Assembly: GCF_000524195.1 (NCBI RefSeq)
Contig: NW_020170417.1
Location: 97,058-161,057, forward strand
Direction: 5' to 3'
Source: Echinococcus granulosus
Lineage: Eukaryota > Platyhelminthes > Cestoda > Cyclophyllidea > Taeniidae
Length of the DNA stretch: 64,000 nt
Part shown: positions 46,159 through 58,642 of the stretch, in pieces
Numbering within the stretch: the first letter of the stretch is position 1
Layout: every line of letters begins with the position of its first letter
Program-made: the position numbers and the translations under genes
Notes under the pieces: model-generated
Seen by the model: the letters and a program-made list of their open reading frames with translations, nothing else
What the model was told of the DNA's origin: nothing
The model's database searches: none

Positions 46159-47476
46159 TTACCAGATGTAGAACGCAGTAATCTACTTGGCACCTCCTCT
46201 GCGGTTGGTAGTGTAGTATGTCAAATACGTAACCAAATTAAAGCTGATTGAGTGTCATAAGTGCTTCATATGTTCAAGATGTATAAGTCCCACGCATTCA
46301 ACGTTATTAGCAAGGTTAATATCAATTTGATGATCGAAATGCGTTGAGAACCTAAATTTGGATGTAGGGTCTGATTTTCCCCATCTCTCGATAGTAAGCA
46401 TGTCGATGCATTTATTTGCCAGAACTTATACTACTGTATTGCCACGAAGGCAGCCTCAAATAAAAGCAGCCAATCATTAACAGTTTCGCAGGCAGGGTCT
46501 TGCAGGGCAATTGAGCGCTGCAGTGGAAATACTTCATTGTTCCCATCTGACACAAAGTATTGGAGCTTTAATTTTTCTTCCTTTTCAGTCCAGCATGTTT
46601 TATATGTAGGCGACTTGTCGTTTTAAGGTTGGAACTCGAGACTGGCGCACATATGTGACGCTAGAAGATAACGCGTTAACCCTTGATTCCACGTATCACA
46701 GAGTTGATTTTACTGTACTTTCTACTAATCAATTCTGTCCACCTTAAATGAGACACTTCAAGCAGAGGAAGCTCTTATTCTCAAAAGAACTTAAGGTCAA
46801 TGTAAATGTTTCATCTGTTCACAGAAGTGATGGCAAGGTGAAACAAGGTTGACAATACCATGTAAAAATAAACAAAAACACTTTGGACTTGCTCGACACT
46901 AAGTTACCTTGCCAGAGATGTTATTCTTTACATAGAGCACGATCTTGAACATAGAAATCAGAGGCAGGCCTCAATGAGGCCCATATTATCATCAACTGAT
47001 GGACGTCTAATTTACAAGATAGAATTAAACGAAACCACAGAAATTATTACAGCACTTTGTCAATCGTATTTCTTCCATGTTTTAGCCATTTTCTCCATGT
47101 ATAGTGCAAAAAATATATAGCCTGTAATACATCCTTGAGCAACGTACAAGTCATTGTTCAAAGCCGTACAATTCAAGTGTGTTAACTGCCATGGGGACTG
47201 ATGCCTCACTCCTCTGCTGTCGATCAATAATCCACCTTGAATCCATCGAAGCATTCAGAGAATTTTCATTGCCTAGTTTAACCGTCTCAAAACCTATTTA
47301 TTACCTCGGCATACCTTGTAAGGAAATTTGTGCTTCACAAGTGACGGTTTTGACACGGTAGTACGGAGTTTGTGCGACTTTTACATTCAACAGCAGACCC
47401 AAACAAGGACTGAGACAGGCAGGGTGGAGAATAATTGAGGCCTAGATTTTTGCTCACAAACAAGGGCAAAAAGCAC
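46159..47476. other. Convergent intergenic region between GRHPR and mL65
   Basis: Contains the 3' UTRs of two convergent genes. AATAAA at 46459-46464 fits the end of GRHPR. A GTGACGC-type palindrome lies at 46645-46661. No further gene was recognised. Confidence 0.6.
46645..46661. repeat. GTGACGC-type palindrome, one-base deletion
   Basis: GCGCACATATGTGACGC contains a perfect 10-bp core, CACATATGTG. It equals the consensus at 55815-55834 with the left-arm T and two central bases missing. Confidence 0.55.
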
Positions 47477-50400
47477 CTATCGCCACCGCGGCGGACGTCG
47501 GAGGACCTTGCTATGCGGAGTCCGAGCTCGCCGATCGAGGCGGAATTGGCGTAGTGCCTCTCTGATGTCTGCCGGCACAGCGCTGCCCTCTTCGTAGAAA
47601 GGACTCAACGCTCCTCCAAACGCCGGCATCTTTTCGCGCATCTCCTCCAGTAGTTCTGCCTTCTCCGTGAGCTAGAGCCAAGTGATTTCCACGAAAAGGA
47701 AAAAAAAAATAGCTAGCGGTTTCCACACGTTGCCACCTCAATAATCAACCAGCCATCAGGTAGTAGGCAGCAACGGTGATGGCGTTAACGATGTTTGGGT
47801 TGAACTCCATTAAACACCACAAAGACTTAATTCGTTCCCTGTCACCGTCATATATGCACAGCTCACTGATATTTGGCGCCAGGTTTCACAAACACGTGAC
47901 GCGGTAATTAGTTGCATCAAATCGTGACTCAAACAACTCAGCTAGATTTAAAACACGAAAACAGACAAAGATTTTTTTAAGAATGAACATATTATAGTTT
48001 AGTTTTTGAGTAGCAGCTGCTTTGGTCAGTTTGGTAGTGGATGTGTTGGTGTATCATGGTAGAACAATAAAACGCTCAAGTGGCCGTGGTAAACTTTCCT
48101 CTGAGATGCCGGTGACGTAAGACTTAAAGTTGGATTGCAGCTGAGATGTGGCATGATTCCAGATGGCCTATTAAAATCGTCAGAATAGTTCTGCCTCCAT
48201 TATCGTCGCTCAATAGCAAAACAGCATACTGACGATTTGTTTCTTCAGTGATGATTTCGACACCGCATTCATTTCCCTTCATCTCTTTAACCAATTGCAG
48301 TAGTCCCTTTATTTTTCGCTACGAAACAGGGCCTAATAAGACCAATCTCCTCGCGGTCGTAATGCATCGAGTTCGTCCTCCTTCCCCATAAAGTCATTTG
48401 ACTCTTAAGGACGCTTGACTTGCTCAACAAAAACCAAATTCATCGCTATTTCCCATTTCTGGGACTTCTACAGGCTTGATTAGAGAAGAGGAGGAGTAGC
48501 GAACTTGAGCCGGAAATTTTGGAGAGTCATTCAGTAACTAATAATGGAGATATCGTTGAAAGACTAGATACGAATTTTCGCATACTTAGAACTCGACCTA
48601 TCTCCAATTCCCACTTCCTGAAGTAGTTCTCCATCAATGGCCTCAAGGAACCAGAAGATAGTGGTAGATGGGTAGGGCGGGGTAGAAAGACGTGATGGTT
48701 GGTTAAAAACGAACCTTTAGGAAGAAGACCTCGTTTGGATGTGGTCGCGGGTGAGGAAAGGCACGAATTGGGTGGCTCTTTAGTGCTGCCTCCTCGCTTT
48801 CCACTGCAAAAAGAGCCGCGTGCTCTGCTTCTGTTAGCTCGGCTGCTCCATCATCTGTCGATCTCGCTGTGACATCTGCTTCCTTCCCCTCGGTGCTTGA
48901 GTTAGGGATTAGGCGCACCTGAGCATTCGCTTCCGCCTTCACTTGTGTCGGCTCGAGCAGCATCGCACGTGTCACCAATTCCAGTGCCTCCGAGTTTGGA
49001 CGATGCCTGTTGGATATTTCGTGCGTTTTCAAATGCTCAGGGTTAAGTAAATGATCCTGAGAAGGAAATGTGTACTCACTCATGGCTAGAAGCGAGATCC
49101 GTTGAAGCTGGGGAAGTGAACATAGGAATACGGGGCGAGTTCCAGAGAAGATTGAAGGGGTCGCCGGCGTCCGGAGCCTTCCAAAGAGCACACAGAGAAT
49201 TCAACTGGTAGGCAATAAGCTGCCACGTGGCCGAGGTGGCGTCGAAGAGTAGTAACTGCACGCTGAAGGGGCTTTCTAGCTCATTGTAGAGTGTAAAGCC
49301 TTGGGGAAGAAGAAATAAAGACCTGCTGTTAAACAGCCATTTTTTGGATTATGCTGTAATTGCACAGAACAGTTCATTTATTCACGATACAGTTACCAGC
49401 CTCTCAGCCCTTCTGTTGACATCACTATAGTCAGACCAGGGATTTTTACCATTGTGGTGGGAAAGAGAACAAAACAAGGGGGAAAAATGCGTAGTGAAGC
49501 GATGCAACTTAAACGTCTTCTGCTACTAAATCTCCACTTCAATAACACGGAACATTGCTAGGGCTTTACAACACGAAGACAGTCTAAAAAACTAGCGACA
49601 GTATCACATACTGCCTGTGACTGTTTCTAGACTACAGCAGCTCATCTATCGACTCATCTCTTTTCTGTTAGATAAAAAGAGGAATCTTTGTAAACCCATT
49701 GAACCATTTGCATTAAATTTGGTAAATTAGAGGCGTGTTCACCGGAATATGGTACTTAAATCCAGTCTAGGAATTCATGAGCCTTATTATACCAGCCAGT
49801 CAAACCCACTAATCTAACCAAAAGCAGAATAAATTTTAAAAAACCTACAGGTCAATTTTGACAAATTTCCGTAAACCAAAAACAGCCGATTTTCGATGGC
49901 TCAACATTCTAGTAGGCACCTATTTGAAGCTACAACCCCAAATCCATGTCCAGGAATAACCCAAACCGCAGATCTACCTTGGTTATAGGCCATAGCACTG
50001 GTCCAAGCGAAGGCAGCCAGGATACCATTGGAGAGAGCCTCACGCGCTAAAGAATCGGAGGGGGCAATGCCATCGGTGCAATGAAAGTGCCACTGCTCCG
50101 ATGAAGGCGTCACGTCAACCACACCCAGTAGACCGAATTTACAAGGCTCTTCACTCACCGGTTCAGGCAGAAACGGACTCGATGGCCAGTAGCCTATGTA
50201 GAGAAGAATTGAACAAGAGGTAGTTATGTGAGAGGTCTATAAGGACAAGTTGTTCTTCTTCTACGCATCAGTAACTTCTGTGACCTGACACTAAACCAAC
50301 TTCCCGAGCGGCTTCTGTAAAGGTGCATATTACCAAACTTAGAGCACAGTTTGATGGCGCACTATCGAGGAGGATATTGGACTCTGCTTGTGACACCAGT

Positions 50401-52529
50401 GCTGCTTGTATGCTGCACAGCTCGACAATACAGCGGTCTCGCCATACCAATAATAACCTAATTGGTATTAACGTTCACAATTCAGTTATCAGTGAATCTA
50501 TTGGTAGGGATCCACAGTCTTCAGATAGAGCTCAAACACAACGAAACATCCTCAAGATGTTAGACCCGGAGTCTTACCAGCCACAGAACGAATGTACTCA
50601 GGTGAGTACATGGAGTTGACGAAGGGTAGACAGCTGAAATCGTAGTGATCGATGGGGTCGAGACCAAAGACCTCGGGCCGATAGAGCTTACCGTCCGGTG
50701 GCAGTCTGTCCTCAAAGCAAACCCCTTCTGATGCAGCAACGAACTAGGTGAAAAGAGAAAAACATTCTACAATCTTAACAAGTTGGCTACCAGAGAACTA
50801 GAGATAAGTTGACTACAACAGCCCAGATATTTTATTGGTCTAACATGGTACCAACACTTGCAATAGCGAACTGGTCAATTCGATTGCTGCTCAAAAATGC
50901 ATAAAAAATACAACTATTCTCGAATCGAAAGCATCCCACACCCATTTCATTGTTTTAAACTCCAACAGTTTACCTGTATTACGATCTGGTGGTCCCATTT
51001 GCTATAATACAAGAAGACTTGTCTTCCCTTTTTGAGAAAGGTACTGGTTAAAGGAACTTGATAGCCTTGGACCTAAAACTTTCTTCTAATTGGGCATCGG
51101 ACGGCGAGAAAGATATGCTGCCGTCATAATTCAAAAAAAGAACCGAGAGGGAGAATTACTGGCGTAAAAGCTAAGCTTATTTTTCTGTTAGTAAAATCCA
51201 AAAAAAGTAACATAGATGGCTAGCGTGAATGAATGACACAAAAATTGAGTGATACGAAGTATTGACCTCATGGTAGTTTTGAAAAGTTTTTGCAAATGTA
51301 GTTACCTAGACACCTTACTGCAAATTTGAAAGAATTGAATGGTGAACCGAAATACGCATAGGGATAAAAACAGTGTAAACAGAGAGTGTTATACTAAACC
51401 TTGTCAAATGGCAAAATACAAGCAAAAATTCAGTTAAAAGTGCATCAATAACATGCACTAGGGTTGATCCGAAAGATCTGACCATCTCATAACCTGGTTT
51501 CTCAGCTTATAGTGGAATTCAATTGTACTTTTACATATTAAGCCACCAAACCAACGAAACGGTATAAGCTTACTGGTGGAAGGGGTGAATCCGTACGAAT
51601 TTGCCACGCCAACTTCCCACAAATGCGGAAGCGGAGCAACTCTTCTGCATCCAGAATTGCGTCCTCAGTTGCCTCCCAGACACCCTCCGACAGACATTCA
51701 TTTTTAATACGTTCAGTGTCGTAGAGGTCCGCAAAACCAGATCGTTTGAAAAAGGTCTCCACCTTGGCACCCACGTCCGCCTGAGTGGCTCTGGTGCGCA
51801 AGTGGCTTTGGTCGCAGTACTCAACCAAAACAGAGTAAATACATTCCATGAAAGAGCCTAGAAATTCCTGTCGCTCCTTGGAAGACGAATTAGGCTGCAG
51901 AGGGCACAAAGTCAGGAATTCTTGAACCCGATTTTTGATGATATTGATATCTAGGTTTGTCGGCGCAGAGTAGGTTGGAGTGAGCTCTTTGAGGGAACGC
52001 ACATTGGTTCGAGTGATGTACTGGGAAAAGTCGAGGGTGTTTGTACAGTTGAGAGGAAGGTCGAGGCGGTGATACCACAAGTTTCTTTCGTGGTAGTAAA
52101 GTTCTTTCAGTTTTTCAAAAAGGGTAGGCTGAACTTTCAAAGCCCGTCCGATTTTGTAGCTAAAGTTACATGGAGGTATGATTAAACAAGAAAATTCAAA
52201 AAAGTAATGCAGGTGTCATGAGGAAAATGTAATGATTTAATAAAAAATACGTCAGGATATGTGTTGCGAAAAGTTCCATAGCATACTTACAACTTCTCTG
52301 TAGTTCTGACATTAGTTGTTCCCCACGATCCAGGAATACTCGTAGGAAAGAGGTGCTCAATTTTGAGAGTCTTCAGTGGATCCTCATCGTAAAATGGCAA
52401 GCTATGAAAAGGAGGTGGCATTTTCCTCCTCCTTCTTTGGCGGTCACGAGCAGGCTGCTTCTGAATAACAGCAGAGGTGCGGAGACCTTTAGCAAAAGTT
52501 GCTTGGACGCATAAACGATGCCGTAGCAT
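47477..52529 (-). CDS. MRPS30: Mitochondrial ribosomal protein mL65 (MRPS30/PDCD9 family), complete
   Basis: A mitochondrial large-subunit ribosomal protein. Minus-strand exons: 52529-52291, 52159-51574, 50743-50578, 50193-49978, 49299-49080, 49006-48715, 47671-47477. They sum to 1914 nt (637 aa) with all phases consistent, longer than the human protein (about 440 aa). The N-terminus (MLRHRLCVQATFAKGLRTSA) is basic and lacks acidic residues, as expected of a mitochondrial targeting peptide. Family signatures are GYWPSSPFLPEP near residue 331, ILAAFAWTSAMAYNQGF near 388-404, and LIAYQLNSLCALW near 430-440, followed by a WNSP motif; these parallel human FAWTGAQAMYQGF and CYQLNTLAL. The last 160 residues are Ala/Glu-rich and then basic, with no match I know. 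Identification rests on the core motifs. Introns are 131, 830, 384, 678, 73 and 1043 bp. Confidence 0.82.
47990..48100 (+). repeat. Dispersed repeat B, copy 2
   Basis: Matches 23830-23940 over about 100 bp in the same orientation. It lies in the last mL65 intron (48714-47672), on the strand opposite to that gene's transcription. Similar short blocks, notably TGGTAGTCGATTT at about 55329, suggest further decayed copies. Confidence 0.5.
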
Positions 52530-55395
52530 ACCACCTGATTCGCACTAGTGACGCCTTCGGCATTCAAAATTCTGCACCTTGGTGCAATTGTATAAATAAA
52601 TTATTTTCGTCTATAGTATAGTACAGCATTTTAAGTACACGAATTGTATTTAACTTTGTTTAGTTTAGAAAGCTAGTTGAGTAAAAGGCATATTAGGAAT
52701 AGAATTTCCTATATTGCAGCAATATTTGTATTTAAAACGAAGAACTCGAGTCTGAATCTCCCTTTGTAAATACTGTATTGGCAATAAGGAGTTACTTCAT
52801 TGGTAATTAAAATTCTGCAAAGCCTACTACAGAAATCCTTCTTGTTTAACGTTTGTGCATATTGGTACACATGCTGAGTGCATATTCTGACACATATGGG
52901 CTGCTGACTTCTCGATTCATTTGTAACAGAACCAGCTCTAATTTAAAACCGCATTCTGGTTTCCAACAGACCTCTTTGTATAGCTGGGAACACACGGATT
53001 AAAGATATGTTTCACTAAATAATGTAGCTCTCCAAACCTTCATTTCAGTCGAAATAGGCCGCAGTCGTTTGGCAGCAGCTACATTACCAACGTATAGGAG
53101 GGCTGAAATGCTGCTAATATGGTCTATAGGATAGGCCGACAAGCAGAAATGCAACGTACAGGGTCTTAAGCTGCACCGAAATTTAACGCACATGTAAATA
53201 AAGCATCACACTACCAAAAGCGTCATGAGGCATTGGTAGATACTAGCATAATCAACATAAGCGTTACCTGAACCGCTAACGCAGAGTTTATTTTGCTATT
53301 CACTAAAATTGTCTGCTCATATGAACGTACATTTTCCACATCCATCTCTCTACTCAAGTTTTAGCTCCCTAATCCCACCTGTAGTGTGATGAAATTTGAA
53401 AATGCAATATAATAGCTTAGAAGCAGTTGCACCCCACAAGTATAAAATGTCCACAGCTTTTTATTACTAATTTCATGCCCTTCTACTGTAGTCTATTGGA
53501 TTACAACAGAGCAGCGCAGACTCCGTCTTTCGCTGTCTTTGAATGGTTCCAACTTCCGCCTTGCATGACCTTTTTGCACTCCGCAGTTGTTTTTACAAGG
53601 GGCTATCACTCGAGGCTAATTAGCGTCTCTCTACCGGTTACCAAGGATAGAGTAAGGATCATAAATCCATGGTTTATCGAAAAGAATTCGGGCAAGAAGC
53701 TGAAACCCACTAGATATTTTCACCCTACTCACTAACAAGTGTGCGAAAACTGCTTGTTTAACCCACATGAAGCATCATTCTTTCCTAGGATTTAGGCGTT
53801 CAATAACAAATATCCATTTTCACTAATGAAAATACTGTAGGCAACATCCGTCACACCCCGAGTCGCCTCTGAGGTCGTAGAAAGTCGTAATAGTATGGCA
53901 GAAGAGCTGAGGATACTTAAACGGTTGAGAAGTCATGACTCTGAGCAAAAATACAAGTGGTGGAGTATTATGTGCCCACCTAATCCGACCCAGAGTCAAA
54001 TGACATATGAAGGCATTGCTATTTTACTTGATACATAAGCAACTTTATGAAAATATAAGGTTTTTCGGAGGATTCAGGCATTTGAAGGTATTTTTTGCAT
54101 TTACTTAGGGGGAAAGGGTTATTATTTGCCTTTTACTTCGACTCTTAGGGATGTGCAGCGTCACTAAAAATAAGTCGTTGTTGTGTCGAAGGCTTATGAA
54201 GTTCTGAGCTACGTAAACCTTTACTGATGATTTGTCATTAAATTTTTCTCGAAAAGGACAAAATTCATGTACATTCTTGCTTAGCCCTTTTTGTACAGAG
54301 TAATTTTTCTAAATGAGAGCATGCAGGCCATCAAGTTTACGTTTAGAGGAGTCGGAGGTAAAGAACTCAGTGGGTAGTACCGCGGTACCGACAAGCCTTA
54401 GTAAGCTGGACGTATGTAGTGCGTACACCGCCTACAGACTACCTACTGGAGTCCTTGAGCGAATCCATTCTCGCGTATTTACAACACTTATTGGTCTAGA
54501 TCCTTGAGTGCTCACGGGTTACTTAAAAGTCAGTACCTAACAATGAGTAGAAATAGAACGAGGATGGAAAATTTAACACCTTCTAGGGTATTCAGGAATA
54601 AAACGCATAAAGAGGAGTTGTTAAAAGTAATCGAAACGAAGATGTTTTAGGTTTGTGAATAACCTTTGTAAAAATGTATAATGGGTTAAATTATATTAAC
54701 AAATTGACACTTAATCATGTCAGATTCCTCAATACACGGAGACATTCCAGCCTCTTACCATCCGATTACCAGAAGGATACAATGGAGCCATGCTAGTTCG
54801 GATTTTGTAAATTACTTCAAGTGGTTGTTTAAAAGAATGTCATTCTTATTTACCAAAAAATCTTATTCTCCTTCAAAGCCAAAATATGCCTAAATTGGCA
54901 GCTATTTATTCGCGACGTCTCCGTCTCGTCAACGAAGACTGAGTCAATGAATAAAATGTCCCATTAATGTTTTTGTTACTACGTCATCAAATCGAAGGTT
55001 AAAACTCAAGGCCTTCGGATAGCGCTGTTATGTGCACAAATAAAGGGGGAGTCTGATTGGTGCGCGTAAACTATGTCCGGGCAGTTGACTGGCCCGTGAT
55101 GTGCCATTTTTGGCCAGCTGGTAGGCTCGATTTCCCCATTCTATCAGCCCGGTGACGGTAAGTCCATCCTGGTGTTTTACAGCCACTGTCACCCCGCGTG
55201 ATTCATCATAAGCAGATTGGTCTAATGTCCGGCGATAAAATTGGATTGAAGGTCTCCTGGATCTGAGAATACTTCCTCCTTTATGCTAATTTTTGAGTTT
55301 GTCAATGCGATACTTAATCCGGATTGTGGTAGTCGATTTCCTCCTGAGAACTCGGTAGTATGCAGGATATCTTTTTTCCCACAGGTTAGGTGAAA
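52530..55395. other. Gene-poor interval between divergent mL65 and PLD3 genes
   Basis: No exon recognised in 2.9 kb. It should contain the mL65 promoter (just above 52529 on the minus strand) and the PLD3 promoter. A 12-bp perfect palindrome, GTACCGCGGTAC, is at 54377-54388. Near 55329 there is a block also found in repeat B. The interval ends with a strong acceptor-like sequence at 55384 upstream of PLD3. Confidence 0.55.
55364..55395 (+). promoter_or_regulatory. Strong 3' splice acceptor just upstream of the PLD3 start codon
   Basis: A pyrimidine tract followed by CCCACAG ends at 55384, leaving only GTTAGGTGAAA before the ATG. This is either the acceptor of a 5' UTR intron or a spliced-leader trans-splice acceptor, both usual in flatworms. 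Confidence 0.55.
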
Positions 55396-57857
55396 ATGAA
55401 CATTTCAACACTCGTGCTGGTGTTCGCCGTAGTCGTCAGCATTTCATCCACCTTCGTCAGTCCCCTCATCGCGGTGTTTGCCGGTGCGACATCGAAGTTT
55501 GCTGAAACCGATTTGGAGAGCTGCACTGCCTTCTTGACTGAGAGTCTTCCCGAAGGACTGGTCTACCCGTCCTCTGCACCTAGTTTCATTTCTACCGCCT
55601 TCGCGTGGGATATGCTGCTCTACAATGCTCAGGAAAACGTCTCAATCGCATCATTCTATTGGTCGATGCTGCGTGAAGACGTTTATAACTCCTCCTCTGC
55701 CTACCAGGTTAGCACTGATCTCGGTGCCACGAGGCATTGTATTTCTGTCGTGGCCATGTCTGAATACCCATGGGAAATGTAATAGTTTGCAAATAATTAA
55801 CATGCTTGCTCTCAGCGTCACATATATGTGACGCCCAGATCCTCTTATCTCAATTTAGTAAAGCATCTGGATTCCAGTCTGGATGTACCTTTTTTGTCAA
55901 AGTAAGCTTCTACCTCCGGAGATGACTTGTGGGACTCGTTTGCGCTATTCATTGTCTCGTGAATGGGCTACAGCAGTGCAGTGTTCCTCTCCAATTTCTC
56001 AAAAGCAGAAGAAGGATGCTGATTTTTTCCCCGAAATCCAATTCAACAAATACTACCGTTTGAGTTGCCTCAAATTATGCAAAGTTTGAGGGAATACGAT
56101 GCTGGAATTTATGAAAGTTGAGCATTTTTTCCTTAGGGTGAAAATATATTCCAAAAGTTACTGACAAAGAGTGGAAACATCAACGTCAATATTGTCACGA
56201 GTGGTCCACGAGGCTCCGACAATGATTTGGACAGACTAATTGCAGCAGGTAATTTGGCAAGGCTTGTGTCTCGACAATGTGTAAGTTCAAGGTAATCCCT
56301 ATGTTTTTCCTTTTTCAAGGAGCAAAAGTAGAGTATTTGGATGTTGCTAAAATGCTCTCAGCAGGCGTTCAGCACGCCAAACTCTGGGCAGTCGACAATT
56401 CGCACGGCTACCTTGGCAGTGCCAATATGGATTGGAGGTCGTTAACACAGGTACTTTGAGAGTATCGAAAACAACATTTACTTAAATTTATTCATCAACC
56501 TATTCCCAAGTCATTTGCTCACTTTTCAGGTGAAGGAGATTGGCGTACTATTAAGATTTTGTCGAACCCTTGCGACAGATTTGGCCAAAATAATTGGTGC
56601 CTTTGACTACGTTGCACGATCAGACATTGACTTTCCGATTAACTGGAGTCCAGAGTACACAACCATCTACAACCGATCAAATCCCATGCGCCTAATGATG
56701 AATGGAATACCTGCAGAAGTCTATATTTCGGTGAGTTGAGGAACATCGCACAATGGTGTATCTTTTATCGTGCTGCATGCCAAAGTATTTGCTTCTTTAA
56801 AGTTACTAGAAAATGTTCAGTCATTAGTAGGTTGTTTGCCGAAACGTGCCTGGTGAGTATTTAGCGGCGTAGTCTTGTCTTCCAGATGTCACCTCCACCT
56901 CTCAGCCCGACAGGACGTGAGGACGACTTGGAAACCATCCTTCATGTGATCGATTCTGCGAGTTCCTTCATCTACGTTTCTGTCATGGCCTTCCAACCAC
57001 TCATCCAATCGTACACGGGCAAACCACATAAGTGAGTACCCTATTTACAGTTGATCTATGTTATGGGAGATATTTTCACCTCTTTGTATGGGAAACTCCC
57101 TGGAAAATATTAGTAACTTCTGCCCTGATAAATCAGAAATCATTTCACTGACGGGAAGTGGGGATTTCGCTGTAGTCTCAAATTTGAATAGCTCCCTCTA
57201 TAAGATTGCTGTCTTCTGCTAATCAGTCGATGAAGGAGACAAGGCCACTTGTCCACTTGCCACAATTTCGCCTAGGTACTGGCCTGCGTTGGTTAATGCA
57301 CTAGTGAAGGCTTCCATGGAGAATAATGTGGAGGTGCGCATCCTCATAAGTGAATGGGACCACACCCCACCTAAACAGCGTCAATACATGGAGTCCCTTC
57401 GCGCCTTGAATGGAGCCAACGGCGCCAGAATTAGAATCGTGAGTTTTGACCAACCCATCCGGCTACTTAGGATTATTAGCAGCACACTTGAGTTGGTGTA
57501 CTTCGCCTCTCCAGCGATTCTTTGTAGTGCCTTCGTTGACATCGGAGCAGAAATCCATTCCGTTTGCGCGAGTGAATCACAGCAAGTATATGGTGACTGA
57601 TAAGACCCTCTACATTGGTGAGCTTAAATGGCGCTGGTGACATTTTATAAACAGGGGACGTATAACCATTCCGTTGATTTTTGATTGAAGGAACGTCAAA
57701 TTGGTCAGGAGATTACTTCAAATTTAGCGGAGGCGCAGGCCTGGTCATCAATGGTGAAGGTGATGCAGTGGGCCCAAATAAAGAGAAGCCACTGCGCCGG
57801 CAGTTGGAGGAAGCCTTCCTTCGCGATTGGAATTCTATGTTCACTGACGACTTGTAA
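55396..57857 (+). CDS. PLD3: Phospholipase D family member, PLD3/PLD4-type, complete
   Basis: The family comprises membrane-anchored endolysosomal HKD proteins; mammalian PLD3 and PLD4 act as 5' exonucleases on single-stranded nucleic acids. Exons: 55396-55707, 56137-56248, 56320-56450, 56530-56730, 56886-57031, 57276-57438, 57515-57617, 57691-57857 (1335 nt, 444 aa; human PLD3 490), all phases matching. The N-terminus has a hydrophobic segment (about 5-30), a signal anchor or signal peptide. SIPEGL-like SLPEGLVYP and IASFYW are family landmarks. HKD motif 1 is HAKLWAVD (His160, Lys162, Asp167) followed by [23 protein letters not shown] motif 2 is HSKYMVTD (His377, Lys379, Asp384) followed by [10 protein letters not shown]. 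Possible N-glycosylation sites (NVS, NSS) fit a lumenal protein. AATAAA at 55 bases does not occur, but one is at 57895-57900, 38 nt after the stop. Confidence 0.95.
55815..55834. repeat. Perfect 20-bp palindrome
   Basis: GCGTCACATATATGTGACGC is its own reverse complement. It lies in the first PLD3 intron. Related imperfect forms are at 9673, 33564 and 46645. Confidence 0.9.
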
Positions 57858-58642
57858 CTAAAATTGTCTGTCAGCAGTGGTTCGTAGTTGTTTCAATAAA
57901 TGTTTAGCACATAATCCGCAGAACTTCCTCGATGCATTTAGCGAATGTGAAAAAGAATTACTTGCGCATTCGGTATCTGACTGGTGTCACACATTTGACA
58001 TCGTGGTTTTCTGACCTGAGTGCTTGGGGTAACAAATATTTTACTCGTATTTCCTTCACTAGTTGGATTCAGTCGTGTCTCTAACAGGTAATAGGATGTA
58101 TCTTTCCAGCTTTTGGGAGGGTGTCAAATGGAAGGATGGAGCATTTGAGATGCTTCTGAAACAATAAGCAATTCATTTGACAGCTTGCTTGGCTAGGTAA
58201 TTGACTGGAGGTAGGAAACGGAGTTCAAACAAATGCAGGTTTATGTAGATAACGAATAGGAGTGGTTGTAATTGACCTTCAAAATGCATGAGATGTGAAT
58301 TATAGAGACAAGAGTTTTAAGCACAGACTCAAGACAGCGGTTAGTTAGTTCTGCCTTACATTTGTTTGACTTGACTTTGACAACTGTCTTTGAATTACAC
58401 AGGACCTTCCTTCGTCTTAGGTTATGCTTCTGCTCTGCAGTTCCACTTTGAGTGCGAAATCACACACCAAAACTGATTTGAGAGGTCGAAATCATGTTTA
58501 AAGTTTCGGTCACGCTAGTGTAGAAAGTTTTTCCTTTTAAAGTTCTTGACATTTCAAGTCAGCTGATGTTGGCTACACTGGTCAAATCGATTGCTGTAGA
58601 AAGAAGGGAAAAGGTGGAAGAAGACCGCGGTAAGAACTTGTC
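57858..58642. other. Intergenic region between PLD3 and HSP70-like gene 1
   Basis: The PLD3 poly(A) signal is at 57895-57900. The rest must contain the promoter of the HSP70-like gene. I see no TATA box and no array of alternating GAA/TTC units of the heat-shock-element type. The 50 bases before the ATG are purine-rich. Confidence 0.55.

Noticed and set aside
49080..49191. Reading the mL65 exon straight through in a second frame instead of splicing
   Set aside because: A 73-bp intron (49079-49007) with GTGAGT and CCAACAG ends joins the two conserved frames in correct phase.
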